Position numbers and translations under genes: made by a program. Of a stretch of DNA of 64,000 nucleotides, positions 54,801-63,022 are shown piece by piece. The stretch is taken from contig CM039464.1 of assembly GCA_022414725.1 (NCBI GenBank), positions 33,981,763-34,045,762 of the forward strand, given 5' to 3'. The notes under the pieces were generated by a model. It was not told where the DNA came from. It saw only the letters and a program-made list of their open reading frames with translations, and did no database searches. This stretch comes from Microglena sp. YARC. Taxonomy: Eukaryota > Chlorophyta > Chlorophyceae > Chlamydomonadales > Chlamydomonadaceae. The number at the start of each line of letters is the position of its first letter. The first letter of the stretch is position 1.

Positions 54801-57800
54801 AGCGCTTTTAGCACTAAGCTCCTACCCCCCCCCCCCCCTCCTAACCCTATGTATATATAATATATTATATGTATGAGATCCAGGAGTTTTATTGCAAGCT
54901 TCACACTGGTGAGGGTAGCTACCAACAAAAAGATATACAGGGCTGTGCAGGGTTGTTTGCTCAGGAGCGATCAGTTGAGTCCTATGTTACATCAAGGATG
55001 TGTATTGCAAGCTCCACAATGGTGAGGGTAGCTACCTGCAAAGAGAGAGACAGGGCGGTGCAGGAGTGTTTGTTCAGGAGCGTTCAGTTGAGTCCTATAT
55101 TAGATCAAGGATGTGTATTGCAAGCTGTACACTGGTGAGGGTAGCTACCTACAGAAAGAGAGACAGGGCGGTGCAGGAGTGTTTGTTCAGGAGCGTTCAG
55201 TTGAGTCCTGTATTAGATCAAGGATGTGTATTGCAAGCTGCACTGAGAGTTGCAGCATACGGAACAGTTGAATGGGTGGTTGATGCATGAGTTGGTCAGT
55301 CCTATGTGTGTGTGCAGGTCGGCTTGGGTGTGGGTGTGCGGTGTGGGTGTGTATGTGTTTGTCTGTGGGGGAGGGCGTGGGGTGGGGTGGGGTGGGGTGG
55401 GGGAGGGTGTGTGTGTGGTGTGTGTGGGGGGTGTGGGGGTGGGGGAGAGGGTGTGGAGGTGGGGGGGGGAAGATGATAGGACCTCCGCTTCCGCAGCTTC
55501 TAGTATGTATATGCATAGGCCCACATATGTGCTCCAGCATTCCAGCGAATATTTGCTAGGGGCTTCTTTTACCTGTCTGCATGTATGTTACAGTCTAGGG
55601 ATAGGCAAAATAGGCTAAAGGGAATTTTCACTGCCTCCATGGTGTTTCCCCCCCTGCCTGTGAAAATGCATATGCAGTCCTGGGAGGGCGTGTTTCACAT
55701 TCATGATCAGTTTTAGTTCATGGCATAGAACTCCCGCCAAGACCACCCACCACCACCCTCAATACCCTTCCTATGGAAAGGTATATGCAGTCCTAGGTAA
55801 ATCTCAAACCGACATCAATGGCCTACCTCATCCCTCGCAGTCTCCTCATCACTTGGAGTCACTGCTATCAACAGCCAATGGGGGATGGATAGGACTAGGT
55901 GGCATCTCACACCCATGCCCAGTTCTGGTCCATGGTATATAACTGCTGCCAAGCGTACCCCACACCAACCAAAATTCCCTTCCTACGGAAAGGCATGTGC
56001 AGTCCTAGGTCCTAGGTAAATCACAAACTGACATCAATGGCAAATCTCATCGATCGCTGTCACCTCATCATTTGGATATACAGCTATCAACAGGTGGTGG
56101 GGGATGGATAGGACTAGGGGGCATCTCAAACTGACACCAAGGGCCTACCTCATCACTCACAGTCTCTTCCCCCCTTGGAGATACTGCTATCAACAGGTGG
56201 TTGGGGATGGATAGGACAACCGCTTTCTTTGGAATTGCCTGCAAGGTTGTGTTGGAATTGTATTGCCTGAAAGGTTGTGTTCAAATTGTATTGCCTGCAA
56301 GGCTGATGTGTTGGAATTGTATTGCCCGGAAAAGTTGTGTTGGAATTGTATTGCCGGCAAGGTTGTGTTTGTATTTCCTACAAGTTTGTGTTTTTATTGC
56401 CTGCAAGGGTGTGTTTGTTTTGCCTTCAAGGGTATGTTTGTACTACCTGCAATGATGTGTTTGTATTGCCTTCCCAGAAGCTGCTAACACTGAATCAGGA
56501 GCTGGCTAGAAGCTGCTAACGCCTTCGTTGCCACCAACTGGGTGTAGCACGGTGGCAGGCGCATGGAGCTGCCTAGAAGCTTCTTTGTTGCCACCAACTG
56601 GGTTTAGCACAATAGCAGGCGCAGGGAGCTGACCAGAAGCTGGTATGAAAATCCTAAAAGAAAATCCCTGCTTCAGCAATTACCTTTGTTGCCACCAACT
56701 TCCTCTGCCCGCTTGCCTCATCCGCAACAGCTAGCTTTAGTTGGCTGCCTAGGAAAGTGCATATTGAAGCTGAAACAAGCAACGACCAAAATTGCTGAAA
56801 TATTTGGGTGTAGCACAGTGGCTGGCACAAGGAGCTGCCTAGAAGCTGCTAAGAATACCCCCAAAATTACCCTGCTTCACCACTTACCATCGTTGTTACC
56901 AACTTCCTCAGCTCACTTGCCAGGGATTTTTCCCGCTATATATAACGATCGCTACTTTTGACCCCTTTTTGACCCAAATTGCCTCTATACAATTGATACA
57001 AAAACAATGTTTGCCCTAAGTGGCCCTAAAAGCTGCTAAAAGCTATAAAAGCTATAAAAACGCTGTTCCTGGAGGAGGCCTAAAACCATAAAGCTAGAAA
57101 ACAAAGTTTCAGATTTCAAAATAATCCCTGCCACTTTCCTCATCTACAACAGCTAGCTCTAGGCAGCTGCCTCAGGAGCTAGCTGGAAGCTGCTGCATGT
57201 AGCAACAAATAAAAACAATGCATACCCGTGTGACTTCACCACTTCCCTCTGTTGCCTCATCCACAACAGCTAGCTCTGGGCAGCTGCCTAGTAAAGTGCA
57301 CATAGAAGCTGTGAGAAGACACAAGCAACGGCCAAAATTGCTGACAAATTTGGGTGTAGTAGAGTGGCAGGCACAGGGAGCTGCCTAGAAGCTGCTAAGA
57401 AAAGCTGAAATTACCCTGCTTCACCACTAACCATCCTTGGTACTAACTTCCTCTGCCCACTTGCCTCATCCGCAACAGCTAGCCCTAGGCAGGTGCCTCA
57501 GGACCTAGCTGGAAGCTGCTGCATGTAGCCACAAATAAAGCAATGCCTACTCGTGTTACTTCACCACTTCCCTTTGTTGCCTCATCCACAACAGCTAGCT
57601 TTAGGCAGCTGCCTCAGGAGCTAGCTGGAAGCTGCTGCATGTAGCAACAAATAAAAACAATGCTTACCCGTGTGACTTCACCATTTCCCTTTGTTGCCTC
57701 ATCCACAACAGCTAGTTGTAGGGAGCTGCCTAGAAGCTGCCACTTACCTTTGTTGCCACCAACTTCCTCTGCCCACTTGCCTCATCCACAACAGCTAGTT

Positions 57801-57836
57801 CTAGGCAGCTGCCAGAACCTCCAATGCCTCTCACCC
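47155..57836 (-). CDS. SET-domain protein methyltransferase (SETD3/Rubisco-LSMT class), 5'-incomplete
   Basis: Exons (minus): 57836-57748, 56238-56149, 54252-54106, 52295-52089, 51663-51188, 47975-47749, and probably 47180-47155. Junctions are GT-AG and all phases agree (about 420 residues). The order of motifs is that of the split SET domain: RKLVATKAIPKKAVVLSIPN (SET-N), PWWPYLKCLP, FTFEMFQWAMKIVNSRSLG, LAPVLDMVNH, SNVRWE, ATRDICPGEEVLLDYLG. Members use S-adenosylmethionine to methylate lysine or histidine of Rubisco, actin and other proteins. Exon 5 carries an inserted Gly/Ala/Thr repeat (TGAGTGAG) and a Gly/Pro-rich loop before DMVNH. The last exon gives a short GVVPYDSP end without a Rubisco-substrate-binding domain. 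An N-terminal exon ending in phase 1 is missing; a segment ending near 58270 (FICPGCPG) would fit. Nearly every intron holds exon echoes. Confidence 0.8.
47395..47700 (-). repeat. Exon echoes of SET gene exon 6 3' edge
   Basis: Copies at about 47405-47475 and 47560-47625 repeat CTTGGAGGATCTAGGGGAGA and GTGCTCCACC before a donor-like GTAGTAGG. Fragments of the same unit (ACACAGCGAGCA, CACGTGCTGAAGC) fill the space between. Confidence 0.85.
48040..48770. repeat. AT-rich ~52-bp minisatellite
   Basis: About 13 units of AAGGATCTGGAAGGATATCA plus ATATTAAATGACATA, located upstream of exon 6 in SET intron 5. On the minus strand each unit holds a CCTTCCAG acceptor-like word, so it may also descend from an intron 3' end. 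Confidence 0.85.
48797..48923. repeat. Three-copy tandem repeat
   Basis: AAATTCAAATTGCAACAGGG plus CTAGCTTCCACTGCAAATAT in three near-identical copies. Confidence 0.9.
48973..49030. mobile_element. Palindromic foldback related to the 39-kb element
   Basis: CTGGCCAATGCACTCGATC pairs with GATCAAGTGCATTGGCCAG about the same ATCTGATCAGAT centre. GGTAGTATAGCTGAC follows, a relic of the GTAGTATACGCTGACA end. Confidence 0.75.
49073..49269. mobile_element. GCGC-rich MITE, copy 2, with 12-bp target duplication
   Basis: Ends GGGTACTTCCA and TGGAAGTTCC. CCACAATGCACC is present exactly on both sides (49061-49072 and 49270-49281). The interior is the reverse complement of the copy at 28746-28925. A far more diverged relative lies at about 52735-52930. 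Confidence 0.8.
49320..51187 (-). repeat. Exon echo array of SET gene exon 5 3' edge
   Basis: At least six copies of the last 100-150 bp of exon 5 with its donor. Donors or their remnants are at about 49588, 49823, 50207, 50410, 50713 and 50991, compared with the real AATGTCCG|GTGAGC at 51188. Each copy repeats the region coding for PVLDMVNHG, SQENMSEE and VGVVQSGANNVR, plus intron sequence GCTTGCAAGCTTG. Coding drift (DMVNQG, NMVNPG) and stops show they are not selected as SET exons. Confidence 0.9.
51720..51980 (-). repeat. Microsatellites and exon 4 echoes in SET intron 4
   Basis: (CCAAGCAA)n at 51720-51770 and (CAAT)n at 51853-51900. 51785-51845 copies the exon 4 3' edge and donor (CCATAAAG|GTGAGG). 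51915-51975 copies it again, more diverged. Confidence 0.8.
52395..52665. repeat. TTTAGTTATAG low-complexity repeat
   Basis: Degenerate TAGTTTAGTTATAGTTTA repeats directly upstream of SET exon 4. Confidence 0.9.
53600..53655. repeat. (GGT)n microsatellite
   Basis: GTT then GGT trinucleotide repeats in SET intron 3. Confidence 0.9.
53762..54000 (-). repeat. Exon echoes of SET gene exon 3 3' edge
   Basis: 53926-53992 and 53762-53835 copy the last codons of exon 3 (CTTGAAGTGCTTGCCC, CCTGGATCTATCACCATGCA), placed downstream of the exon in gene direction. Confidence 0.85.
54253..55260 (-). repeat. Exon echo array of SET gene exon 3 5' edge
   Basis: About eight copies of the acceptor and first codons. 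The unit is TTTGTAG|GTAGCTACC, then CTCACCAGTGTGCAGCTTGC, at about 54325, 54440, 54520, 54640, 54885, 55000, 55115 and 55225. Copies in the 55-kb group are nearly identical to one another, so expansion has been recent or continuing. Confidence 0.9.
55800..56148 (-). repeat. Exon echoes of SET gene exon 2 3' edge
   Basis: Two copies (about 55810-55900 and 56020-56110) of the exon 2 3' part (CCTGTTGATAGC, GATGAG|GTAGGCC), within a 200-bp duplicated unit (CTTCCTATGGAAAGG, TGCAGTCCTAGGTAAAT). Confidence 0.85.
56239..56480 (-). repeat. 33-bp acceptor repeat upstream of SET exon 2
   Basis: About seven units of CACAACCTTGCAGGCAATAC and AATTCCAA. The unit contains the exon 2 acceptor (CTTGCAG|GCAATTCC), so the true acceptor is the last of a series of near-identical ones. 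Confidence 0.85.
56678..57740 (-). repeat. Exon echo array of SET gene exon 1 3' edge
   Basis: Six copies downstream of 57748 of the segment from GCTGTTGCGGATGAGGC to the donor ACAAAG|GTAA (about 57683, 57563, 57425, 57232, 56880, 56678). The copy near 56.9 kb is split by element R2. Confidence 0.88.
56930..57125. mobile_element. Dispersed element R2, copy 2
   Basis: Matches 24886-25085. It interrupts an exon echo, which continues on the far side (CCTCATCTACAACAGCTAGC). TGCCA flanks both ends and may be a 5-bp target duplication. Confidence 0.7.
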
Positions 57837-58349
57837 CTGGAGTAACAAGAGAGTTTTATTTTTATTTTGTATTGATCGATTGAAAGGATTTTCCAGTTTT
57901 TCCTGTTTCTGTATTTAATAAAAAGCCAGGAAAGTCCCACTTCCTGGGGTTATAGTTTTAGCGACCACTGAGGGTTCAGCATTTCAATGGATAGCTCATA
58001 CAGAGAGGATACACTGCTAATATGGGAGTTCATTGCCTAACTTATATTTTGCTTGAAAGGGTGCATTATCGGTGAAAGGAGTGCCAAAGGGGGTGCCAAA
58101 AAGGGTGCAGAAAAGTCTGCCGAAGACACCCTAAATTTGAAGTAATAACAGGAGGAGCAGGGGCAGGAGCAGGGGCAGAATTTCACCTTGGAATTTCACT
58201 TGGAATTACACCCTGAAATTTCACCTTGGAATTTCAACTTGGAAAGGCGGTGTATGCCAGACAAATGCCAATCGCGATTTCCACCACTAACCCGGGCAAC
58301 CTGGACAGATGAAGGCCCTAACGTCCTGCGCTGCTAAATTGTAGAGGCT

Positions 58350-58400
58350 TGGCCCAGTGGCTGGGTCAGGGAGCTGCCTAGAAGCTGCTGCTAGGAGCCC
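58350..58400. repeat. AGCTGCCTAGAAGCTGCT dispersed word
   Basis: CAGGGAGCTGCCTAGAAGCTG next to CCCAGTGGCTGGGTC. Similar pairs occur at about 10870, 13280, 17186, 56570, 59440, 59570 and 63135, suggesting a short dispersed family. Confidence 0.6.
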
Positions 58401-58549
58401 CAAAAGAAAACAGTTAAAGCCCTTCCTAAACGGTTTGGCAAGTCCCTTCAGCCTATTCGGCCTACCCCTGGACTGCAACATACATACATACATACAGTGA
58501 TTGTGGCAGCTTTGCTGATCACTTGTCAGAGCCCCGTACCTTGCTCTCA

Positions 58550-58762
58550 TGATATCATATGATGCCGTCAGTCTGACTTGGCTAAAGTTACCATTTAAAT
58601 AAAATATCGTATGATGCAATTTGTATGATATCATAGGAAATCATACTCACCTTTGGCCAACATCATATTAAAAATGTAGCTTAAAAAGTATTAATTAAAC
58701 CTTTTGGGTTGAAGTTAGCATTATAAATATGAATGATATGATATGCCGATCCCAACTTGTCA
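58550..58762. mobile_element. ATATGAT-rich MITE, copy 3 (inverted)
   Basis: Reverse complement of the 29.4-kb family, ending GATATGCCGATCCC. About 50 bp of unrelated AT-rich sequence is inserted near 58670-58730. Confidence 0.6.
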
Positions 58763-58859
58763 CAGCCCCGCACCTTGTTCTCTGGACCACTGGACCAATC
58801 CCGTGAGTGCGACAGCGTCACTGGCCCCAGCAGAGCTCACACACACTTGCCTCCTCAAT

Positions 58860-59395
58860 CGTTTTGGATGCAATGCAGGTGTTGCATAGGTGGCATGTGT
58901 TGGAGGTAGTCTCCCTAGCCAAGGATTGCTTTCAAAACGTATGATGTGTGACGTGGGGTGTGCTGAAGAGGGTACCCAGGAGGAAGATGGTGGGGGGGAT
59001 CTCTTCTGCCACGAATTGCTTTCAAAGCGCAGGACGCTGGACGTGGTGCGAGGTGAAGGTGTTGCGAAGGCAGCACATGGTAGCGGTGATCTCCCAGGTC
59101 TTGAATTGCTTGCAGGATGCTGAGCATGGGACATCGTGCGAGGTGAAGGTGTTGCGAAGGCAGCACAAGGTAGCGGAGATCTCCCTGGTCTTGAATTGCA
59201 TGCAGGATGCAGAGCATGGGACATGGTGCGAGGTGAAAGTGTTGCGAAGGCAGCACATGGTAGCGGTGATCTCCCAGGTCTTGGATAGCTTGCAGGAAGC
59301 AGAGCATGAGACGTGGTGTGACGTGAAGGTGTTGCAGTGGTAGCAAAGGGTGGAGTTGATATCCTCTTCCAATAATTGCTTTCAAAGCTGGGTGT
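58860..59395 (-). repeat. 90-bp Cys-coding tandem repeat
   Basis: About six units of roughly 90 bp, four of them well conserved. On the minus strand one frame reads CCLRNTFTSHHVPCSASC. The most downstream, non-repeated unit reads CHLCNTC and later CELCWG in the same frame, which looks like a zinc-ribbon. It lies upstream of the SET gene on the same strand. No splice link was established, so it is recorded as a repeat with possible coding origin. Confidence 0.5.
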
Positions 59396-59837
59396 AGGCG
59401 GTCGCCACATCAGTGTGACCTTTTCAGCTATGAGCAGCAGCTTCTAGGTAGCTCCCTCAGCCAGCCACTGGTCTAAGCCCTACGACTTCGATATTTCTGG
59501 ACAGCGGATTCTGTCAGCTTCCAGACACACCAGATTGCATTTGCTTAGGCTGAATAGCCAGTCAGGGGAGCTGCCTAGAAGCTGCTACTTTTAGAAAAGA
59601 AAAACACTGTACCACATGGTGGACATCGTGGAAGGACAGCCTGCTATATGTGTGATGCCACATATCGTTGCTAGCAATAGAGAGGAGTGAGTAAGATTAG
59701 ATAAGGTTAAGTGTTGATGGGATGGTTGGAGCTGTGCTCTAGAGACAGAAGGCAAATGTGCGCGGTGGGCTGAAATCCAGTGGGAGGACAGTCTGCTATC
59801 TGGGTATCAGTAACTAAGAATCTATGTTACAGCCCAG

Positions 59838-59947
59838 AGGATAGCCAATAGGTTAATGCTGGGCTAAAGCATTCCGGAGGGGGCAGCCAGCGCAGGGGGC
59901 GGGCCTCAGGACCGCGGACAGGTCTGTTCGATTCCAGGTCACGCATG
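59838..59947 (+). other. tRNA-like sequence
   Basis: TAGCCAATAGGTTAATGC fits an RNA polymerase III A box and TGTTCGATTCC fits a B box about 75 bp later. A full cloverleaf was not found. It is probably another SINE head. Confidence 0.3.
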
Positions 59948-60910
59948 CCTCGTCAGCAGCATTCGACTCCAGCTGACGACTCCAGGTCGACTCCACCTGT
60001 TATCGAAGGTGGGGGCATGTAGGGGGCGTGCCAAGGGGCGTGCTGGATACTGGGGGTAATTGTACCTACCTACCAACACACAAGGAGGAGGTCCAAGTGA
60101 AGGACGCCGGAAGGTGAGTCGTAGTACGACAGACTACGGGATAGGGTGATCCAACAGAATGATTGCCAGATACCGTAGCGGATAGCGGAAAATGGTTTTC
60201 GGCGAAAAAATGCTTGACAGCTCGAGCCAGCTTATCATAAGGAAGCTGTTCAAAGGAGCTCATGGGACTGCCCCTCCATTTTCACCATCCCATAGCTTCC
60301 CCCACCACCTCCCTCCACTCTCACCATCCCATAGCTTTTCAAAATTTTCATGAGAATCATATGGCTCGAGGAATCATTTCGCCTGGAGATCCCCTACTAT
60401 GGGCGTGTTTCTACTATAGTAACTGACAAAAGTTGGCATTTGAGTGCCAGCGTGGCACAAGTGTTTCCAGTGGACGCAATTTGGCGCAACAGTTCAAATT
60501 TGCGATGCCAACTCGGCTGCCACATTGACCCTAAGCCCGAAATTGTCCGTCGGAATTGATGCGCCCCCTCCCTCCCCCCCCCCCCCCCAAATCCCAGCAG
60601 GCCTTCGGAGGCTCCGACGGCATTTGAGTCAACAGTTGGCATTTGCAACCCAAATACCAGACAAAAAGGGCTGAGCTGCCGTTGACCTTCCACTCACTAC
60701 AGCAATACAATAGCACTGGAAACACGCCCTACGCTGATCTGGCACCTGAACTCGAGCAGTCCTCGACGCTAATTCGGGTAGTTTCGCCACCTCGGTAGTC
60801 CTTGAATGTACTGAAGCAGCCCTTGGGAGCAACAAGTAAACTCATACTCATTGGTATCAGAGTCAGCATGAGCTTACAGATACGGAGTACGTACGCATGA
60901 CGAAAAGAAA

Positions 60911-61059
60911 CTCTCCATCTCCAGTCTGCTACAGTAGACAGTCAGAAGTTCAAGTGAATGACGCGGGAAGGTCATGGTGTCGTCTATCTATGAATGAACT
61001 GAACTTCCCGCGTCCTTCATTTGAACCTCTGCCTGTCTACTGTAGCTGACTGGAGAGGG
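60911..61059. mobile_element. Foldback element, ~149 bp
   Basis: Left arm CTCTCCATCTCCAGTCTGCT, CAGTAGACAG, GACGCGGGAAGGTCA; right arm TGAACTTCCCGCGTC, CTGTCTACTG, GACTGGAGAG. The arms are about 60 bp and imperfect. A related half-arm lies near 60080-60115. Confidence 0.75.
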
Positions 61060-61546
61060 AAGGGTTTCTCCTCGTCACGTGTATACAGGAACCAGTCTGA
61101 AGGCTCTTATATAGCACTAGCATGGAGCCCGTCGTACCGACGGGAAGACCCCCCGCCCCCCCACCTCGGCAAGATATCGAGAACCGAGATCGGGGTACCC
61201 TAAGAAAAAACGCCAAACCCGTGGCGTGACGGACAGCGCGCTATTATAGGATAGGATTTTACCAAACCAAACATAACCAAGCACAACCAGATTTCGCGGG
61301 CATTTGTACGAGAGGACAAGACTTGGATTACATAGGCGTCCAAGTATCCGACAGGCGATTACTTGCGCGAATCGTGACTGCGCAAGAGGTGGGTCTTGAA
61401 TCACTGGCTGCCTCATATCATTGACCTCCACTCCATCGAGCCTCCCCCCTCCTCGGCACCCCGCACCCCTCGGGACCTTCGGATCCCACATTTGCCGATC
61501 CTCCCGAATCTAACCCATTCTCCTGCCGCTCTTCCGCAGGTTCACA

Positions 61547-61622
61547 ATGACAACTCAGTCTCGAGCCTCCATTCTTTGCCTCTTCATGGTTACTTTGTTG
61601 ACGCCACCTTCCGCCAAAGCAG
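61547..61622 (+). CDS. Possible first exon of a secreted protein
   Basis: ATG opens MTTQSRASILCLFMVTLL then TPPSAKA, a good signal peptide: a polar start, a hydrophobic core and an A-x-A-like end. A strong donor, GCAG|GTGAGT, follows. No second exon could be matched downstream before the repeats at 61.95 kb, so the mature product is unknown. Confidence 0.35.
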
Positions 61623-61805
61623 GTGAGTCTTACCGTCACCCTTCTTCGCCCCCTCATGTTACAGCCGATCAGCGTGTTCTGATGGTTCCCACCGCCCAAC
61701 CCCACACTCTGTCACGGAACGCTCTACGTCAGAATTTGAATACTTAGAAAGCACTGAATGAGCCGAGGGTAAGGGTGCCAGAGCGGGGAGTTATGGATAC
61801 CGAAC

Positions 61806-61952
61806 ATGGATGGTGATGGTCAGGAGCATGAGGAGGAGGAGGTGGAGGTGCGAGAGGGTATGGATGTGGTCGTCTTGGACACGGATGATCTGCTTGTAGC
61901 AGACCAGATGTGGAGTCTGACCGCTTCTAGGGGTGCCAGCATGAGCCCCTAA
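61806..61952 (+). CDS. Short acidic open frame beside repeat R3
   Basis: A 48-residue frame beginning MDGDGQEHEEEEVEVREG and ending SRGASMSP, followed by an R3 fragment (GGCGGAGCCCCCAGTGTTAC). The position suggests the end of a retroelement reading frame. No domain is recognised. Confidence 0.25.
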   Translation: MDGDGQEHEEEEVEVREGMDVVVLDTDDLLVADQMWSLTASRGASMSP

Positions 61953-62276
61953 ATAGTTTTTTGGCGGAGCCCCCAGTGTTACCAGAGAGAGAGGGTTCGT
62001 TACATAAACTCAGCAAATCACTGCCGAGACTGGACAGCAGCACAGCCTGCCAACCAAAGCACGAGGGTTTTGAAGGCACCCCAACAAACCTAAAAACAAA
62101 CTAGGTCGAGTCCAAAAAAGGAAACAAACTAGTGGCGGAAAGAAGAGCGGAAAGGGGAGCGTGAAGGGGAGGGATGCTGAAGCAGGCAATCCAGAGCACC
62201 AAGCCTAACAAACACAAGAGAAGAGGGCTGAGCCAAAAGAGCAAAAGACCAATCAAGGGCACGCGCTATGAGCACC

Positions 62277-62528
62277 TTAATATGCAGCGATAATGCCCCT
62301 AACAGAAAAAAGCGCTAAACAACCCCGCACCACCTTCTTGCAAATAAGGACAAGAGTGCCTAGGAGAACAACCAAACACACCCCAAGGAGTAAAGGGAGA
62401 ATCCAAACTACACGCAGAGAGTCCACAAAACCAAGCCAACAAGACGCCGGAAGCGTGCACAAACACCTAAGATAAAGGAACCCACCCCCATTGACAGGGC
62501 AGACCTGTTGGCTATATGCAGCCAACAC
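62277..62528 (-). CDS. Short frame with one hydrophobic segment
   Basis: 83 residues with a strong hydrophobic stretch (ILPLLLGVCLVVLLGTLVLI) followed by basic residues. It lies downstream of the open segment at 62558-62699 and may be non-coding 3' sequence of the same element. Confidence 0.2.
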   Translation of the reverse strand: MLAAYSQQVCPVNGGGFLYLRCLCTLPASCWLGFVDSLRVVWILPLLLGVCLVVLLGTLVLICKKVVRGCLALFSVRGIIAAY

Positions 62529-62557
62529 ACAGCCTTGCTAGAAAGGCTCTACAAACT

Positions 62558-62699
62558 TTAGTATCCACAGCGCTGCAATGTCCGCCAAAGGATATCGTCA
62601 CCGGCCAGGTCCGAAGGCAGCCATCCAGAAATCCTTAGGTAATCACTCCAGCCAGATATCCGGTATTTGGCTCCTCCTACCCATTTGTCCGTCTGTGTG
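62558..62699 (-). pseudogene. C-terminal open segment interrupted by a terminal-repeat element
   Basis: The minus-strand frame reads WVGGAKYRISGWSDYLRISG, then LAGDDILWRTLQRCGY and a stop. Its composition is protein-like and not repetitive. The 5' side ends exactly at the target duplication of the element at 62700-63013. Its identity is unknown. Confidence 0.3.
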
Positions 62700-63013
62700 G
62701 TGTATCATACGGATATAACCATAAGATTCCCCAATCGGACATCACGTTTTCCTCATACACCACATTTGGTTTCGAGTTTGGTCGAGTGGGTCGACTGGAC
62801 GGAAGTTGGGGCCTTCACCAGTACCACGCGGGTTCGATCCCGGGCGGGCGCATGTTCGAAACCTTCGCTAGGAGGGGGCCAGCTCGGCCTGACGTGCACA
62901 TCTCAAACCGGAGGTGGGCGTCGACATTCGAAAGGGGGGTGAGTTTTGGTGTATCATACGGATATAACCATAAGATTCCCCAATCGGACAACACGTTTTC
63001 CTCATACACCACA
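62700..63013 (+). mobile_element. Complete small terminal-direct-repeat retroelement (TRIM-like) with 9-bp TSD
   Basis: 65-bp terminal direct repeats (62700-62764 and 62949-63013) differ at one base. GTCTGTGTG flanks the element perfectly on both sides (62691-62699, 63014-63022). The interior has tRNA-like A/B boxes (TGGTCGAGTGG, GGTTCGATCCCGGGC) and, just before the right repeat, a purine tract GAAAGGGGGGTGAG like a polypurine tract. The repeats themselves begin GTGTATCATA and end TCATACACCACA, a short inverted match. No protein is encoded. Confidence 0.8.
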
Positions 63014-63022
63014 GTCTGTGTG

